Part shown: piece after piece, positions 28,239 through 36,993 of the stretch
Layout: each line of letters opens with the position of its first letter
How positions within the stretch are numbered: position 1 is the stretch's first letter
Source: CAVUMR01 sp963742715
Lineage (GTDB): Bacteria; Actinomycetota; Actinomycetes; Mycobacteriales; Micromonosporaceae
Assembly (NCBI GenBank): GCA_963742715.1
Contig: CAVUMR010000003.1
Coordinates: 62,001 to 126,000 of the forward strand
Direction: 5' to 3'
DNA length: 64,000 nucleotides
Position numbers and translations under genes: made by a program
Notes under the pieces: generated by a model
Database searches by the model: none
Seen by the model: the letters and a program-made list of their open reading frames with translations, nothing else
What the model was told of the DNA's origin: nothing

Positions 28239-29045
28239 ATGCCAGTACCCGCTCCCAGTCCCCACGCCCGCGCGGTGGTCACCGGCGCCTCGCAGAACAT
28301 CGGCGAGGCGCTGGCCGCCGAGCTCGCCGCCCGCGGGCATCATCTGATCCTCACCGCCCGCCGCGAGGAGGTGCTGGCCGCGCTGGCCGCCAAGCTGACC
28401 GAGCGCTACGGCGTCACCGTCGAAGTGCGGGCCGCCGACCTGGCCGACCCCGACGACCGCGCGAAGCTGTGCGACGAACTGGCCACCCGCAACGTCTCGA
28501 TCCTGTGCGCCAACGCCGGCACCGCCACGTTCGGTCCGGTGGCCAGCCTCGACCCGGCCGACGAGAAGGAGCAGGTTCAGCTGAACGTGCTGGGCGTGCA
28601 CGACCTCGTCCTCGCCGTGCTGCCGGGGATGGTCGCGCGCCGGGCCGGCGGGATTCTGATCTCCGGCTCGGCGGCGGGTAACTCGCCGATCCCCAACAAC
28701 GCCACCTACGCCGCGTCGAAGGCGTTCGTCAACACGTTCAGCGAGTCGCTGCGCGGCGAGGTGAAGAAGCAGGGCATCCACGTGACGGTGTTGGCGCCGG
28801 GACCCGTGCGCGAGACGCTGCCTGCCGAGCACGAGCAGTCGCTCGTCGAGCGGATCATCCCCGACTTCCTGTGGATCTCGACGGAGTACACCGCGAAGAT
28901 CTCGCTGGACGGGCTGGACCGCAACAAGATGCGCGTGGTGCCCGGCGTGACGTCCAAGGCGATGTCGGTCGCGAGCGGCTACGCGCCGCGGTCGATCGTC
29001 TCGCCGATCGTGGGCGCCGTCTACAAGAAGCTCGGCGGCGACTAA
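28239..29045 (+). CDS. cmrA: Mycolate reductase, SDR family (CmrA, Rv2509 type)
   Basis: 268 residues. Cofactor loop TGASQNIGEALAAELAARG (residues about 15-33), CANAGTATFG, catalytic SGSAAGNSPIPNN and YAASK (about 160-164). The length, gene position next to the HerA-like ATPase and orn, and overall sequence fit CmrA, which reduces the beta-keto group of newly condensed mycolic acids. ATG at 28239 gives the family N-terminus; the frame is open upstream to 28176. A palindrome follows the stop. Confidence 0.85.
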   Translation: MPVPAPSPHARAVVTGASQNIGEALAAELAARGHHLILTARREEVLAALAAKLTERYGVTVEVRAADLADPDDRAKLCDELATRNVSILCANAGTATFGPVASLDPADEKEQVQLNVLGVHDLVLAVLPGMVARRAGGILISGSAAGNSPIPNNATYAASKAFVNTFSESLRGEVKKQGIHVTVLAPGPVRETLPAEHEQSLVERIIPDFLWISTEYTAKISLDGLDRNKMRVVPGVTSKAMSVASGYAPRSIVSPIVGAVYKKLGGD

Positions 29046-29058
29046 CGCGCTTCGGCTC

Positions 29059-29118
29059 GCGAGATCTGCACAGGGGTCGTGATCGCCGCGCATTGCACGA
29101 CCGTGGACGCAGATCTCG
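29059..29118. repeat. Nested intergenic palindrome downstream of cmrA
   Basis: GCGAGATCTGC (29059-29069) pairs with GCAGATCTCG (29109-29118), and inside it GGTCGTG (29075-29081) pairs with CACGACC (29096-29102). It lies between the convergent cmrA and HerA-like genes. It may terminate both transcripts, or be one copy of an interspersed palindromic element; two other GC-rich palindromes occur between genes in this window. Confidence 0.55.
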
Positions 29119-29142
29119 GCGATGGGCTGAGTGCCGCGGCGA

Positions 29143-30721
29143 CTAGCGGCGGCGGCGACCCGTGCCGAAGATGCTGCGGGTGATCTCGCGGCCCGCGACC
29201 GTGGCCGCCGATCGCAGGAAGCTCTTGAACGCCGAGCTCTGCAGCGCCTCGGTGACGATTCCCGGACCTTCGACGGCGTCCGGCGTCTTCACCCGGCCCT
29301 GGACCTCGAGCCCGCCGGTGGACACCGGCGGCGGCAGCGCGTCGGTCGGCGCAGGCGCGGCCGCCACCTTGGCGGTGAGTCGCTCGTAGGCGGACTCGCG
29401 GTCGACGGTCTGGCCGTACTCGGCCTGCAGTGGCGACGCCTTGGCCGCCGCGGCGATCGCGTCGTCGCCGATCGTGCCCATCAGCGACCGCGGAGCGCGC
29501 ATCCTGGTCCACGCCACCGGCGTCGGGGCGCCGGTCTCGGAGAGCACCGTCACGATGGCCTCGCCGATGCCCAGCGACGTCAGGGCCGACTCCAGGTCGT
29601 AGACGTCGGTCTTCGGGTAGGTGCGCACCGTCTTGGTCAGCGCCTTCTGATCGTCGGGCGTGAAGGCGCGCAGCGCGTGCTGGATGCGGGCGCCCAACTG
29701 CGACAGCACGTTGTTGGGCACGTCGGTGGGCAACTGGGTGCAGAAGAACACGCCGACGCCCTTGGAGCGGATCAGCTTGACGGTCTGCTCGACCTGCTCG
29801 AGGAACGCCTTCGAGGCGTCGGTGAACAGCAGGTGCGCCTCGTCGAAGAAGAACACCAGCTTGGGCTTGTCGACGTCACCGATCTCGGGCAGCTCGGTGA
29901 ACAGGTCGGCGAGCACCCACATCAGGAACGTCGAGAACATCACCGGCCTGGCCGCCTGCGCGCCCAGCTCCAGCAGCGTGATGACGCCGCGGCCCTGCGC
30001 GTCGAGCCGCATCAGGTCCTTCGGCTCGAGTTCGGGCTCGCCGAAGAAGGTGTCGGCGCCCTCGGCCTCCAGGTTGACCAGCGCGCGCAGGATGACGCCC
30101 GCCGTGGTCGGCGACACCGCGCCCAAGGTTCTTGAGCTCCGGCTTGCCCTCGTCACTGGTCAGGAACTGGATGACGGCGCGCAGGTCCTTGAGATCGAGC
30201 AGCAACAGCCCCTTCTGATCCGCCCAGTGGAAGATCAGACCCAGCGTCGACTCCTGAGTCGCGTTGAGCCCCAACACCTTCGACAGCAGAATGGGCCCGA
30301 AGCTGGTGATGGTGGCGCGCACGGGAACCCCGACGCCCTCGGTGCCGAGCGACAGGAACTCCACCGGGAACGCGGTGGGTGTCCAGCTGTCGCCGGTGTC
30401 GGTGGCGCGCTGGGTGGTCTTGTCATTGGCGACACCCGGTTGCGCCAGCCCGGACAGATCGCCCTTGACGTCGGCCATGACCACTGGCACCCCGGCCGCC
30501 GACAGCTGCTCGGCGATCACCTGCAGCGACTTCGTCTTGCCCGTGCCGGTGGCGCCGGCGACCAGGCCGTGGCGGTTCACGGTGGCCAGTGGGATGCGAA
30601 CCTGGGCGGTCGGGTCGACGACGCCGTCCACGACGACGGTGCCGAGCTCCAACGCCTGGCCTCCGACGGCGTAACCAGCGGCGATCTGCTGCGCGGGGGT
30701 GGCTGTCGATTCGGTTGTCAT
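29143..30721 (-). CDS. HerA-like ATPase, DUF853 family (Rv2510c type), one frame break
   Basis: About 525 residues after removing one extra base near 30128 (joining PELKNLG to AVSPTTAGVILRALV). Walker A is AGATGTGKTKSLQVIAEQL near residues 62-80; Walker B is KLVFFFDEAHLLF. The DUF853 family is related to archaeal HerA DNA-translocating ATPases, but its role in bacteria is undefined. ATG at 30721 (TTESTATPAQQIAAGYAVGG). It is divergent from orn. Confidence 0.85.
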
Positions 30722-30827
30722 GCGGCAGAGACTACTTGCCGAACCCGCGTCCCGGTGGGTGTGGGGAGCCTGGGGGCACCTCCCCGCTTGCGGGGGATTG
30801 TCGGCACTGCGAATACTGTTTAACGCT

Positions 30828-31476
30828 GTGCGCGACGAACTGGTGTGGATCGACTGCGAGATGACCGGGCTGGACACTGGGTCCGATCGGCTCATCGAGA
30901 TCGCGGCGTTGGTCACCGACGGTGAGCTCAACATCCTGGGCGAGGGCGTCGACGTGGTGATTCACGCCGACGACGCGGCGCTGGACGGCATGGCCGACGT
31001 CGTCGCGAAGATGCACTCCAAGTCGGGCCTCACCGAGGAGGTGCGGGCGTCGACCGTGGAGCTGGCCGAGGCCGAAGCAGCTGGTGCTCGACTACATCCG
31101 CAAGCACGTCAAACAGCCGAACACGGCGCCGCTGGCGGGCAATTCGATCGGCACCGACCGCGGATTCATCGCCCGTGACATGCCTGCGCTGGACAACTAC
31201 CTGCACTACCGCATGATCGACGTCAGCTCGATCAAGGAACTGTGCAGGCGGTGGTATCCGCGGATCTACTTCGGCCAGCCGGAGAAGGGCCTGGCCCACC
31301 GGGCGCTCGCCGACATTCACGAGTCGATCCGTGAGCTGAAGTACTACCGGCAGACCGCGTTCGTGACCCCGCCTGGGCCCTCGACCAGCGACATCGCCGC
31401 GGTGGCTGCCGAACTGGGCCCGCCACGCGAAGATCCGGAGCCAATCGATTCGGCCACGGGCGGTCCGACCGGCTAA
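30828..31476 (+). CDS. orn: Oligoribonuclease (one frame break)
   Basis: 215 residues when one extra base is removed near 31077, the same length as M. tuberculosis Orn. It is a DEDDh exonuclease: motif I WIDCEMTGLD near the N-terminus, motif II in NSIGTDRGFIARDMPALD, and motif III HRALADIHESIRELKYY with the catalytic His and Asp. It degrades 2-5 nucleotide RNA fragments, including those from cyclic dinucleotides. GTG at 30828 is the start. The terminal segment DSATGGPTG is low-complexity. tRNA-His follows 40 bases later. Confidence 0.9.
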
Positions 31477-31516
31477 GATCGACGACGCTGCAAAGCCCAC
31501 CGGCTCGGCAGCAATG

Positions 31517-31592
31517 GTGGCTGTAGTTCAGCTGGTAGAGCACCAGGTTGTGATCCTGGATGTCGCGGGTTCGAGCCCCGTCAGCCACCCCA
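31517..31592 (+). tRNA. tRNA-His (GTG anticodon)
   Basis: GTGGCTG acceptor arm at 31517 pairs with CAGCCAC ending at 31588. The anticodon stem CCAGG/CCTGG encloses loop TTGTGAT, with anticodon GTG at 31550-31552. The T-loop reads GGGTTCGAGCCCC. A G precedes the acceptor (the -1 G of tRNA-His) and CCA appears encoded at 31590-31592. Confidence 0.95.
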
Positions 31593-31597
31593 GAAAA

Positions 31598-31640
31598 ACG
31601 AAACGGGCCTGCCGCCAAGTGCGCGCAGGCCCGTTTTCGT
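31598..31640. terminator. Bidirectional intrinsic terminator after tRNA-His and ldtB
   Basis: AAACGGGCCTGC (31601-31612) pairs perfectly with GCAGGCCCGTTT (31625-31636), with a 12-base loop. TTTTCGT follows on the plus strand, and TTTCGTTTTTC follows the stem on the minus strand. It therefore ends tRNA-His transcription and also lies nine bases beyond the ldtB stop. Confidence 0.85.
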
Positions 31641-31648
31641 CATCCAGG

Positions 31649-32869
31649 TCAGACGTTGGCGTTGCCGGCCTTCCACTGATCCCACGGCACGTTCCAGTCG
31701 CCGAGACCATCCGTGCCGGGCAGCGTCGAGCCGACGGTGTTCGCGACGAGAACGACGTCGCCCCGCTTGGTGTTCTCGTAGAACCACCGCGCGTTGCTGG
31801 TGCTCACGTTGAGGCAGCCGTGGCTGACATTGCTATAGCCCTGGCTGCCCACCGACCAGGGCGCTCCGTGCACGTAGATGCCGCTGTAGGACATCTGCGT
31901 GGCCCAGTCCACCTCGGTGCGGTATCCGTTGGGCGAGTTCGTCGGCACACCGTAGGTCGAGGAATCCATCACCAGGTGCGAGAACCGGTCCCCGATGATG
32001 TAGGTGCCGTTGTCGGTCGGCGTGCTGCTCTTGCCCATCGAGATCGGCATGGTCTTGATGACCTCGCCGTTGCGCCGGATGGTCAGCGTCTTGGTGTCGT
32101 CGTCCGCGGTGGCGATGATCTCGTCACCGATGGTGAAGTGCGTCGTGACGTTCTCCTGGCCGAACAGCCCGTCGCCCAGATCGACGCCGTAGGTGTTCAC
32201 CGCCACGTCGACCGTGGTGCCCGGCTTCCAGTAATTCTGTGGACGCCAACGCACTTCGCGGTTGCTCAGCCAGTAGAACGCGCCTTCGACGGGCGGGTTG
32301 GTGGTGACCGTGATCGCCTTCTCCGCCGCGAGACGGTTCGGGATGTTCTCGTCGAACCGGACCGCCACGGGCTGCCCAACCCCGACGACCTCGCCGTCAC
32401 CGGGAAGCAGGTAGGGCATCGTCAGGTTCTCGGGCGAGTGGGTCTCGAACGTCATCGACCTGCTGGCGATTCCGCCGAGACCGAGCGACTGCGCGTTGAG
32501 CGTGTAGCGCTCGTTGTAGCCGAGGGGGTCGATGGTGGTCCACGTCAGCCCGTCGGGGCTCAGTCGGCCCACGACGGGCGTGCCTTCGTCGTCGGTCATC
32601 GTGACGGCGCCGAGCACGCCGTCCTCGGCGCCAACCGTCACGGGTGCGTCGACCGTGACGCCGACCGCACCGTCGGTGACCGAGGCGGTGAGCTTCGGCA
32701 CCAACAGGTCACCGAACGGGGTGCCCTTGTCGGTGATGGTCTGAGGTTGCGGTGGAGCGGCGGGCGCACTGTTGCAGGCGCTGATCCCGAAGACCACTGC
32801 AGGTACCAGTAGCAGCGCCGCCACCACGGACTTCCGACGCGGACGGGCCATCGAGTTGACCTGCCACAT
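31649..32869 (-). CDS. ldtB: L,D-transpeptidase lipoprotein (LdtMt2/LppS type)
   Basis: 406 residues from ATG 32869 (GTG 32881 is in frame). A lipoprotein signal ends in lipobox GISAC (Cys32). Two immunoglobulin-like domains cover about residues 50-250. The YkuD catalytic domain follows with YVHGAPWS (His334) and SHGCLNVS (nucleophile Cys352), almost the numbering of LdtMt2 (Rv2518c). It forms 3-3 peptidoglycan crosslinks on the outer face of the membrane and is a carbapenem target. The C-terminal tail DWNVPWDQWKAGNA matches the family. The frame is intact; position between tRNA-His and tRNA-Lys matches M. tuberculosis. Confidence 0.95.
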   Translation of the reverse strand: MWQVNSMARPRRKSVVAALLLVPAVVFGISACNSAPAAPPQPQTITDKGTPFGDLLVPKLTASVTDGAVGVTVDAPVTVGAEDGVLGAVTMTDDEGTPVVGRLSPDGLTWTTIDPLGYNERYTLNAQSLGLGGIASRSMTFETHSPENLTMPYLLPGDGEVVGVGQPVAVRFDENIPNRLAAEKAITVTTNPPVEGAFYWLSNREVRWRPQNYWKPGTTVDVAVNTYGVDLGDGLFGQENVTTHFTIGDEIIATADDDTKTLTIRRNGEVIKTMPISMGKSSTPTDNGTYIIGDRFSHLVMDSSTYGVPTNSPNGYRTEVDWATQMSYSGIYVHGAPWSVGSQGYSNVSHGCLNVSTSNARWFYENTKRGDVVLVANTVGSTLPGTDGLGDWNVPWDQWKAGNANV

Positions 32870-33029
32870 GCTTCGCTCCACCTCACGACTAGGACTGGAT
32901 AAGACGATCGACTACTTGCCGGTAAGTCTAAGGGCAACCTGGGAGTCGGGTGTGACCATGCGCGCTGCCTCGCGCCGCCGGCCAAGCAATTTTCATCTGC
33001 GCGGCGGGGCCTGTTATTGTCTCTCACGC

Positions 33030-33102
<73 letters not shown>

Positions 33103-34153
33103 CTCAAAGTCTGGACCGGCTCGGCCGGCGGCGGATCGAGCCGCCGACCGTTGGGATTTCGGCCCCCGCGGTCGGACCCTGACCGCGACGTCCCGGGTTC
33201 GAGCTGGCCGCCATCGCCGCCGTTTTCCGCGGTGCATTGACGCCGGTGAAACCCCTGGGCGGTGCAATGGCCGGACCCACGGGCAACGGCGCTTCGTGTA
33301 CCATTGCATTCGCGTTGGATTCACGACGAGTTGCGCCGCATCGACGACGACACCCGTCACTCCACCGATGGCACCCGTGCCGAATTACCGGTGATCTTGA
33401 TCGCCGGATACGCCACCCTCAACTGTGCGCCGTACGAACGAGCTCGGCGGTGCCGAGGAATGGCTTTGAGTGTGGTCGTCGAGATCGCCCAAAAGGCAAC
33501 CCGCTTAAATTGCTGATATCGATTGCAGTCATCTAGATCGCCCAACGCTGCGCGAGCCGGACCGGTCGTCGGAGGTGAGGCCCTCGACGGCACGTCGAGA
33601 GGTGCACACTTCGGCGTTGCGACGATGAATTGAGTCACACCAGCGCGAAGAATTCAGGCCTTCGGGGACGGCCACGCCGAGCCGAATTGCGAACACCTTG
33701 ATCGACCCCGTCGGATATTTGGTGGCGACGACCAACGAACCACGCGTGACCGCCGTCACATCCATTGCATCAGAATAAGAATTGACGTTTGCGACAGTAT
33801 TAATCCGACTTTCCGTTCGCGGCCTCCGCGCAAGCGACAATCATCGCTCCGACGTCGAACTCCGTGCCGAACGCACAATTCCAGCAACCTTCGCATCAAT
33901 ACGATTGACGATATCGTAAATTCTTGCCGAGATCGCCGGAGCGCCGTCCCATAATGTGCTGAAATCGGCGTACGTGTCAGTTTTGCCCTGGTTGCAAGTA
34001 TCGAGACCGCGGGTAGCGGAAGATGTGAAGGATCGAGGCCCGCCGAGTTTCGACCAGTGCAAATCGGGGTACAGCTGCTAGGCTGTGATTAGCTAGCGAA
34101 CAACGAACGCCAGTCCGTCGGGATGGCCAGGAGAGGAACGGAGGTCTTAGCTG
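33103..34153. other. About 1 kb downstream of tRNA-Lys with no convincing gene, partly AT-richer
   Basis: The stretch 33480-34080 is noticeably richer in A and T than its surroundings. Two minus-strand open frames, 34062-33841 and 33840-33529, lie in the same frame and are separated by one TGA. The first encodes DTCNQGKTDTYADFSTLW and SARIYDIVNRIDAKVAGIV; the second RINTVANVNSYSDAMDVTA and GSLVVATKYPTGSIKVFA. Together they could be one damaged gene of about 178 codons for a secreted or regulatory protein, but I do not recognise it. No integrase, insertion sequence or tRNA 3'-end duplication was seen. Confidence 0.4.
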
Positions 34154-34324
34154 ATGACGATCACGAGCGCATCGCTGACCGCGACCTCACCGAGCCTGGA
34201 CGACGATGATGAGGCAACCTCGCAATGTGTCGTGACGGTCTACAGCTGCAGCAGGCTTGGCCGCACCGCAAACCCGCCCAGTCGGTGGTCCACCGACTGG
34301 TTCCGGCCTCGCCGCCGTCGCTGA
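34154..34324 (+). CDS. Possible 56-residue peptide
   Basis: ATG at 34154, with GGAGG about ten bases upstream, opens a 56-codon frame. The N-terminus is Ser/Thr-rich (TITSASLTATSPSLDDDDE) and the C-terminus Arg-rich. The upstream patch TAGGCTGTGATTAG could be part of a promoter. No family is recognised, so it may be chance. Confidence 0.3.
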   Translation: MTITSASLTATSPSLDDDDEATSQCVVTVYSCSRLGRTANPPSRWSTDWFRPRRRR

Positions 34325-34333
34325 CCGAGCGGC

Positions 34334-34561
34334 TCAGCGCCGCCTGATACGGCGTATCACCAGCACGACGACGAGGGTGCCGATGCCCGCCAGGGATATC
34401 GCCACCGCTGGCTTCGTGACGAACTGCACCACGCCCGCCTTGGCATCGTCGGCGATCCTGCGGGGATTCGCCCGCTCGGCCAGGGCATCCACGGTCGACG
34501 CCAACTGATCGCGAGCCTGGTTGATGTCCTGCTTGATGCTGTCCGGATCCCGGTCCGCCAC
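34334..34561 (-). CDS. DUF3618 membrane-anchored protein (Rv2520c type)
   Basis: 75 residues from GTG 34561, which follows GGAGGGGTTGAC; the frame remains open to 34585. DUF3618 signature: DPDSIKQDINQARDQLASTV, then LAERANPRRIADDAK. A C-terminal membrane helix (VAISLAGIGTLVVVLVI) ends in a basic RRIRRR anchor. Function unknown; it always sits next to bcp in mycobacteria as far as I recall. Divergent from bcp. Confidence 0.85.
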   Translation of the reverse strand: MADRDPDSIKQDINQARDQLASTVDALAERANPRRIADDAKAGVVQFVTKPAVAISLAGIGTLVVVLVIRRIRRR

Positions 34562-34657
34562 GTCAACCCCTCCAACTCGCGTCACTGCCTTGCCGAACTA
34601 CCCTAGTTCAGGCCAGCAGCGATCCGGCGCGCCGGCCGACCGAAGGGACACACACGC

Positions 34658-35170
34658 ATGCCACCGACCCCTCGTCTCGCGGTGGGCGACAAAGCGCCCG
34701 CCTTCAGCCTGCCCGACGCCGACGGCAACACGGTGGAGCTGAGCGACTACAAGGGCCGCAAGGTGATCGTCTACTTCTACCCCGCCGCGTCCACCCCCGG
34801 CTGCACCAAGCAGGCCTGCGACTTCCGCGACAGCCTGGCCCCACTCAACGACGCCGGCCTCGACGTCATCGGCATCTCGCCGGACAAGCCCGCGAAGCTC
34901 GCCAAGTTCCGTGATGCCGAGGGGCTGACGTTCCCGCTGCTGTCCGATCCCGACCGCGAGGTGCTGACCGCCTGGGGAGCCTTCGGCGAGAAGATGATGT
35001 ACGGCAAGACGGTTCAGGGCGTGATCCGCTCGACGTTCGTGGTCGACGAGACGGGCAAGATCGAGGTCGCGCAGTACAACGTCAAGGCCACCGGCCACGT
35101 CGCCAAGCTGCGCCGCGACATCTCGGTCTGGTCTAACCGCCGAGCTTCTCCAACAGCAGCGCCTCGGTGA
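34658..35170 (+). CDS. bcp: Peroxiredoxin of the Bcp/PrxQ family
   Basis: Thiol peroxidase reducing hydrogen and organic peroxides. The peroxidatic Cys is in ASTPGCTKQACDFRD (Cys45) and the likely resolving Cys lies five residues on (Cys50). Thioredoxin-fold motifs YFYPAAS and IRSTFVVDETGKI follow. The family protein normally ends at LRRDISV after about 157 residues. Here the frame runs 13 residues further, into sequence complementary to the M20 peptidase end, so a one-base error near 35135 probably removed the normal stop. Confidence 0.9.
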   Translation: MPPTPRLAVGDKAPAFSLPDADGNTVELSDYKGRKVIVYFYPAASTPGCTKQACDFRDSLAPLNDAGLDVIGISPDKPAKLAKFRDAEGLTFPLLSDPDREVLTAWGAFGEKMMYGKTVQGVIRSTFVVDETGKIEVAQYNVKATGHVAKLRRDISVWSNRRASPTAAPR

Positions 35171-36462
35171 TGGCCGCGCGCTCCAGCACGCCGAGGTGCA
35201 GGCTCTCGTCGATGCTGTGCGCCTGCGTTGCGGGGTCCTCGACGCCGGTCACCAGGATCTTGGCCTCCGGATAGGCGTCGGCGAACGCGGCGATGAACGG
35301 GATGGATCCGCCGACCCCCATGTCGATGGCGTCGGTCCCCCACGCCTGCCGGAACGCGGCGCGCGCGGCGTCGTACACCGGGCCGCTCGCGTCGATCGCA
35401 TACGGCTGCCCGACGTCGCCAGGCGTCACCGTCACCTTGGCGCCCCACGGCGCATGCGCCTCGAGGTGCCGCGTCAGCGCGTCCAGATGTGCCCGTGCGT
35501 CTCCGCCGGGGGCCACCCGCATGCTGACCTTGGCCCGCGCCCGCGGAATCAGCGTGTTCGACGACGATGCGATCGGTGTGGTGTCGATGCCGATGACGGT
35601 GATCGCCGGTTTGGCCCACAGCCGCTGCACCACCGAGCCGGAGCCGATCTCGCCGACGCCGTCGAGCAAGCCGGACTCGTTCCGGACCCGGTCGGGTGGG
35701 TAGTCGACGTCGGCCGCCGAGCCCTCGTGCAGACCGGCCACCGCAACGTTTCCGTCGTCGTCGTGCAGGCTGGCAAGCACACGCACCAGCACACTCAGCG
35801 CGTCGGGCACCACACCGCCCCACATGCCGGAGTGCAAGCCGTGGTCGAGCGTGGCGACCTCGACGACGCAGTCGGCCAAGCCGCGCAGCGACACCGTGAG
35901 CGACGGGATCTCGGTACTCCAGTTGTCGGAGTCGGCGATCACGATGACGTCGGCGGCAAGCAGGTCGCGGTGCGCGTCGAGAAGCGCCCCCAGTGATGGC
36001 GACCCGGACTCCTCCTCGCCCTCGACGAACACCGTCACACCGACCGGCGGATTGCCGCCGTGCGCCCGGAAGGCGGCCAGATGCGTTGCGATGCCTGCCT
36101 TGTCGTCGGCGGTGCCGCGACCGTAGAGCCGGCCGTCGCGTTCGGTCGGCTCGAACGGCGGCGACGCCCACTGCGACGGGTCGCCCTCCGGCTGCACGTC
36201 GTGGTGGGCGTACAGCAGCACGGTCGGCGCGCCGGGAGGTGCCGGGATGCCGTGCGATGACCGCGGGCGCGCCGCCCTCGCTGACGATGCGCACGTCACC
36301 GAAGCCAGCGCCGGACAACAGCTTTGACACCGCATCGGCGCTGCGCCGCACCTCGTCGTGGCGGGCCGGGTCGGCCCACACCGATTGGATGCGGACGAGA
36401 TCCTCGAGATCGGCGCGCACGGATGGCAGCACCTCGCGGACACGGGCGACGAGATCACTCAC
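35133..36462 (-). CDS. M20-family metallopeptidase (Rv2522c type), one frame break
   Basis: About 442 residues. Dinuclear zinc-site motifs in order: YAHHDVQPEG (His ligand and Asp), GRGTADDKAG (bridging Asp), VEGEEESGS (catalytic Glu and ligand Glu), ADSDNW, and the C-terminal AHSIDESLHLG His. The first about 70 residues (SDLVARVREVLPSVRADLED, then GAGFGDVRIVSEGGAPAV) are in a different frame, with the join near 36240. GTG at 36462 is the likely start. It probably hydrolyses dipeptides or N-acyl amino acids. It lies between bcp and acpS. Confidence 0.85.
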
Positions 36463-36493
36463 TGGAGCCGAGGTTAGTCGCTTCTCGCTGTGC

Positions 36494-36553
36494 GCGAGCG
36501 CGCGCAAACTCTTGTCTGCGCACGGCGTGTCGCCCGCTGACACGCGCGCTCGC
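36494..36553. repeat. GC-rich intergenic palindrome between M20 peptidase and acpS genes
   Basis: GCGAGCGCGC (36494-36503) is inverted as GCGCGCTCGC (36544-36553) around a 40-base centre. It fills the gap between acpS (stop at 36568) and the downstream peptidase gene, where it may act as an mRNA processing or stop element. Confidence 0.5.
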
Positions 36554-36567
36554 GGAGGAGCCGAGGG

Positions 36568-36963
36568 CTAGCCGGTGGACTCCAGCACCGCCACCGCAGC
36601 GGCGGTGTCGCCGTCGTGGGTCAGCGACAGATGGATCGTGATGTCCTTCAGGTGCTCGCCGATCGCACCGGAGAGGCGCACCCGCGGGCGTCCCCACATG
36701 TCCGTGACGATCTCGATGTCGCGGTGGATGCCCTCGGGCAGCATCGGGCGCTTCGAGAACCGCGAACCAGACCACGCCTTGATCACGGCTTCCTTGGCCG
36801 CCCACCGCGCCGCGAGGTGCCGCGCCGCCGACGAACTCTTGTCCGCGGCGTCGCGGCGCTCACCCGGCGTGAACGTCTCCGCGAAGACCGTTCCCGGTTG
36901 ATCCACCTGCTCGGCGAAGTCCTGAATGGAGACCAGGTCGATGCCGACCCCGACGATGCTCAT
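36568..36963 (-). CDS. acpS: Holo-[acyl-carrier-protein] synthase
   Basis: 131 residues, like M. tuberculosis AcpS. It transfers phosphopantetheine from CoA to the acyl carrier domain of FAS-I. Motifs: GVGIDLVSIQDFAEQ at the N-terminus (magnesium-binding Asp) and ARWAAKEAVIKAW (residues about 50-62) with the catalytic Glu-Lys. ATG at 36963 is 30 bases after the fas stop, so acpS is in the fas transcript. Frame intact. Confidence 0.93.
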   Translation of the reverse strand: MSIVGVGIDLVSIQDFAEQVDQPGTVFAETFTPGERRDAADKSSSAARHLAARWAAKEAVIKAWSGSRFSKRPMLPEGIHRDIEIVTDMWGRPRVRLSGAIGEHLKDITIHLSLTHDGDTAAAVAVLESTG

Positions 36964-36993
36964 GCGACGAACGCTAGCCCAGACCGCATCCGC

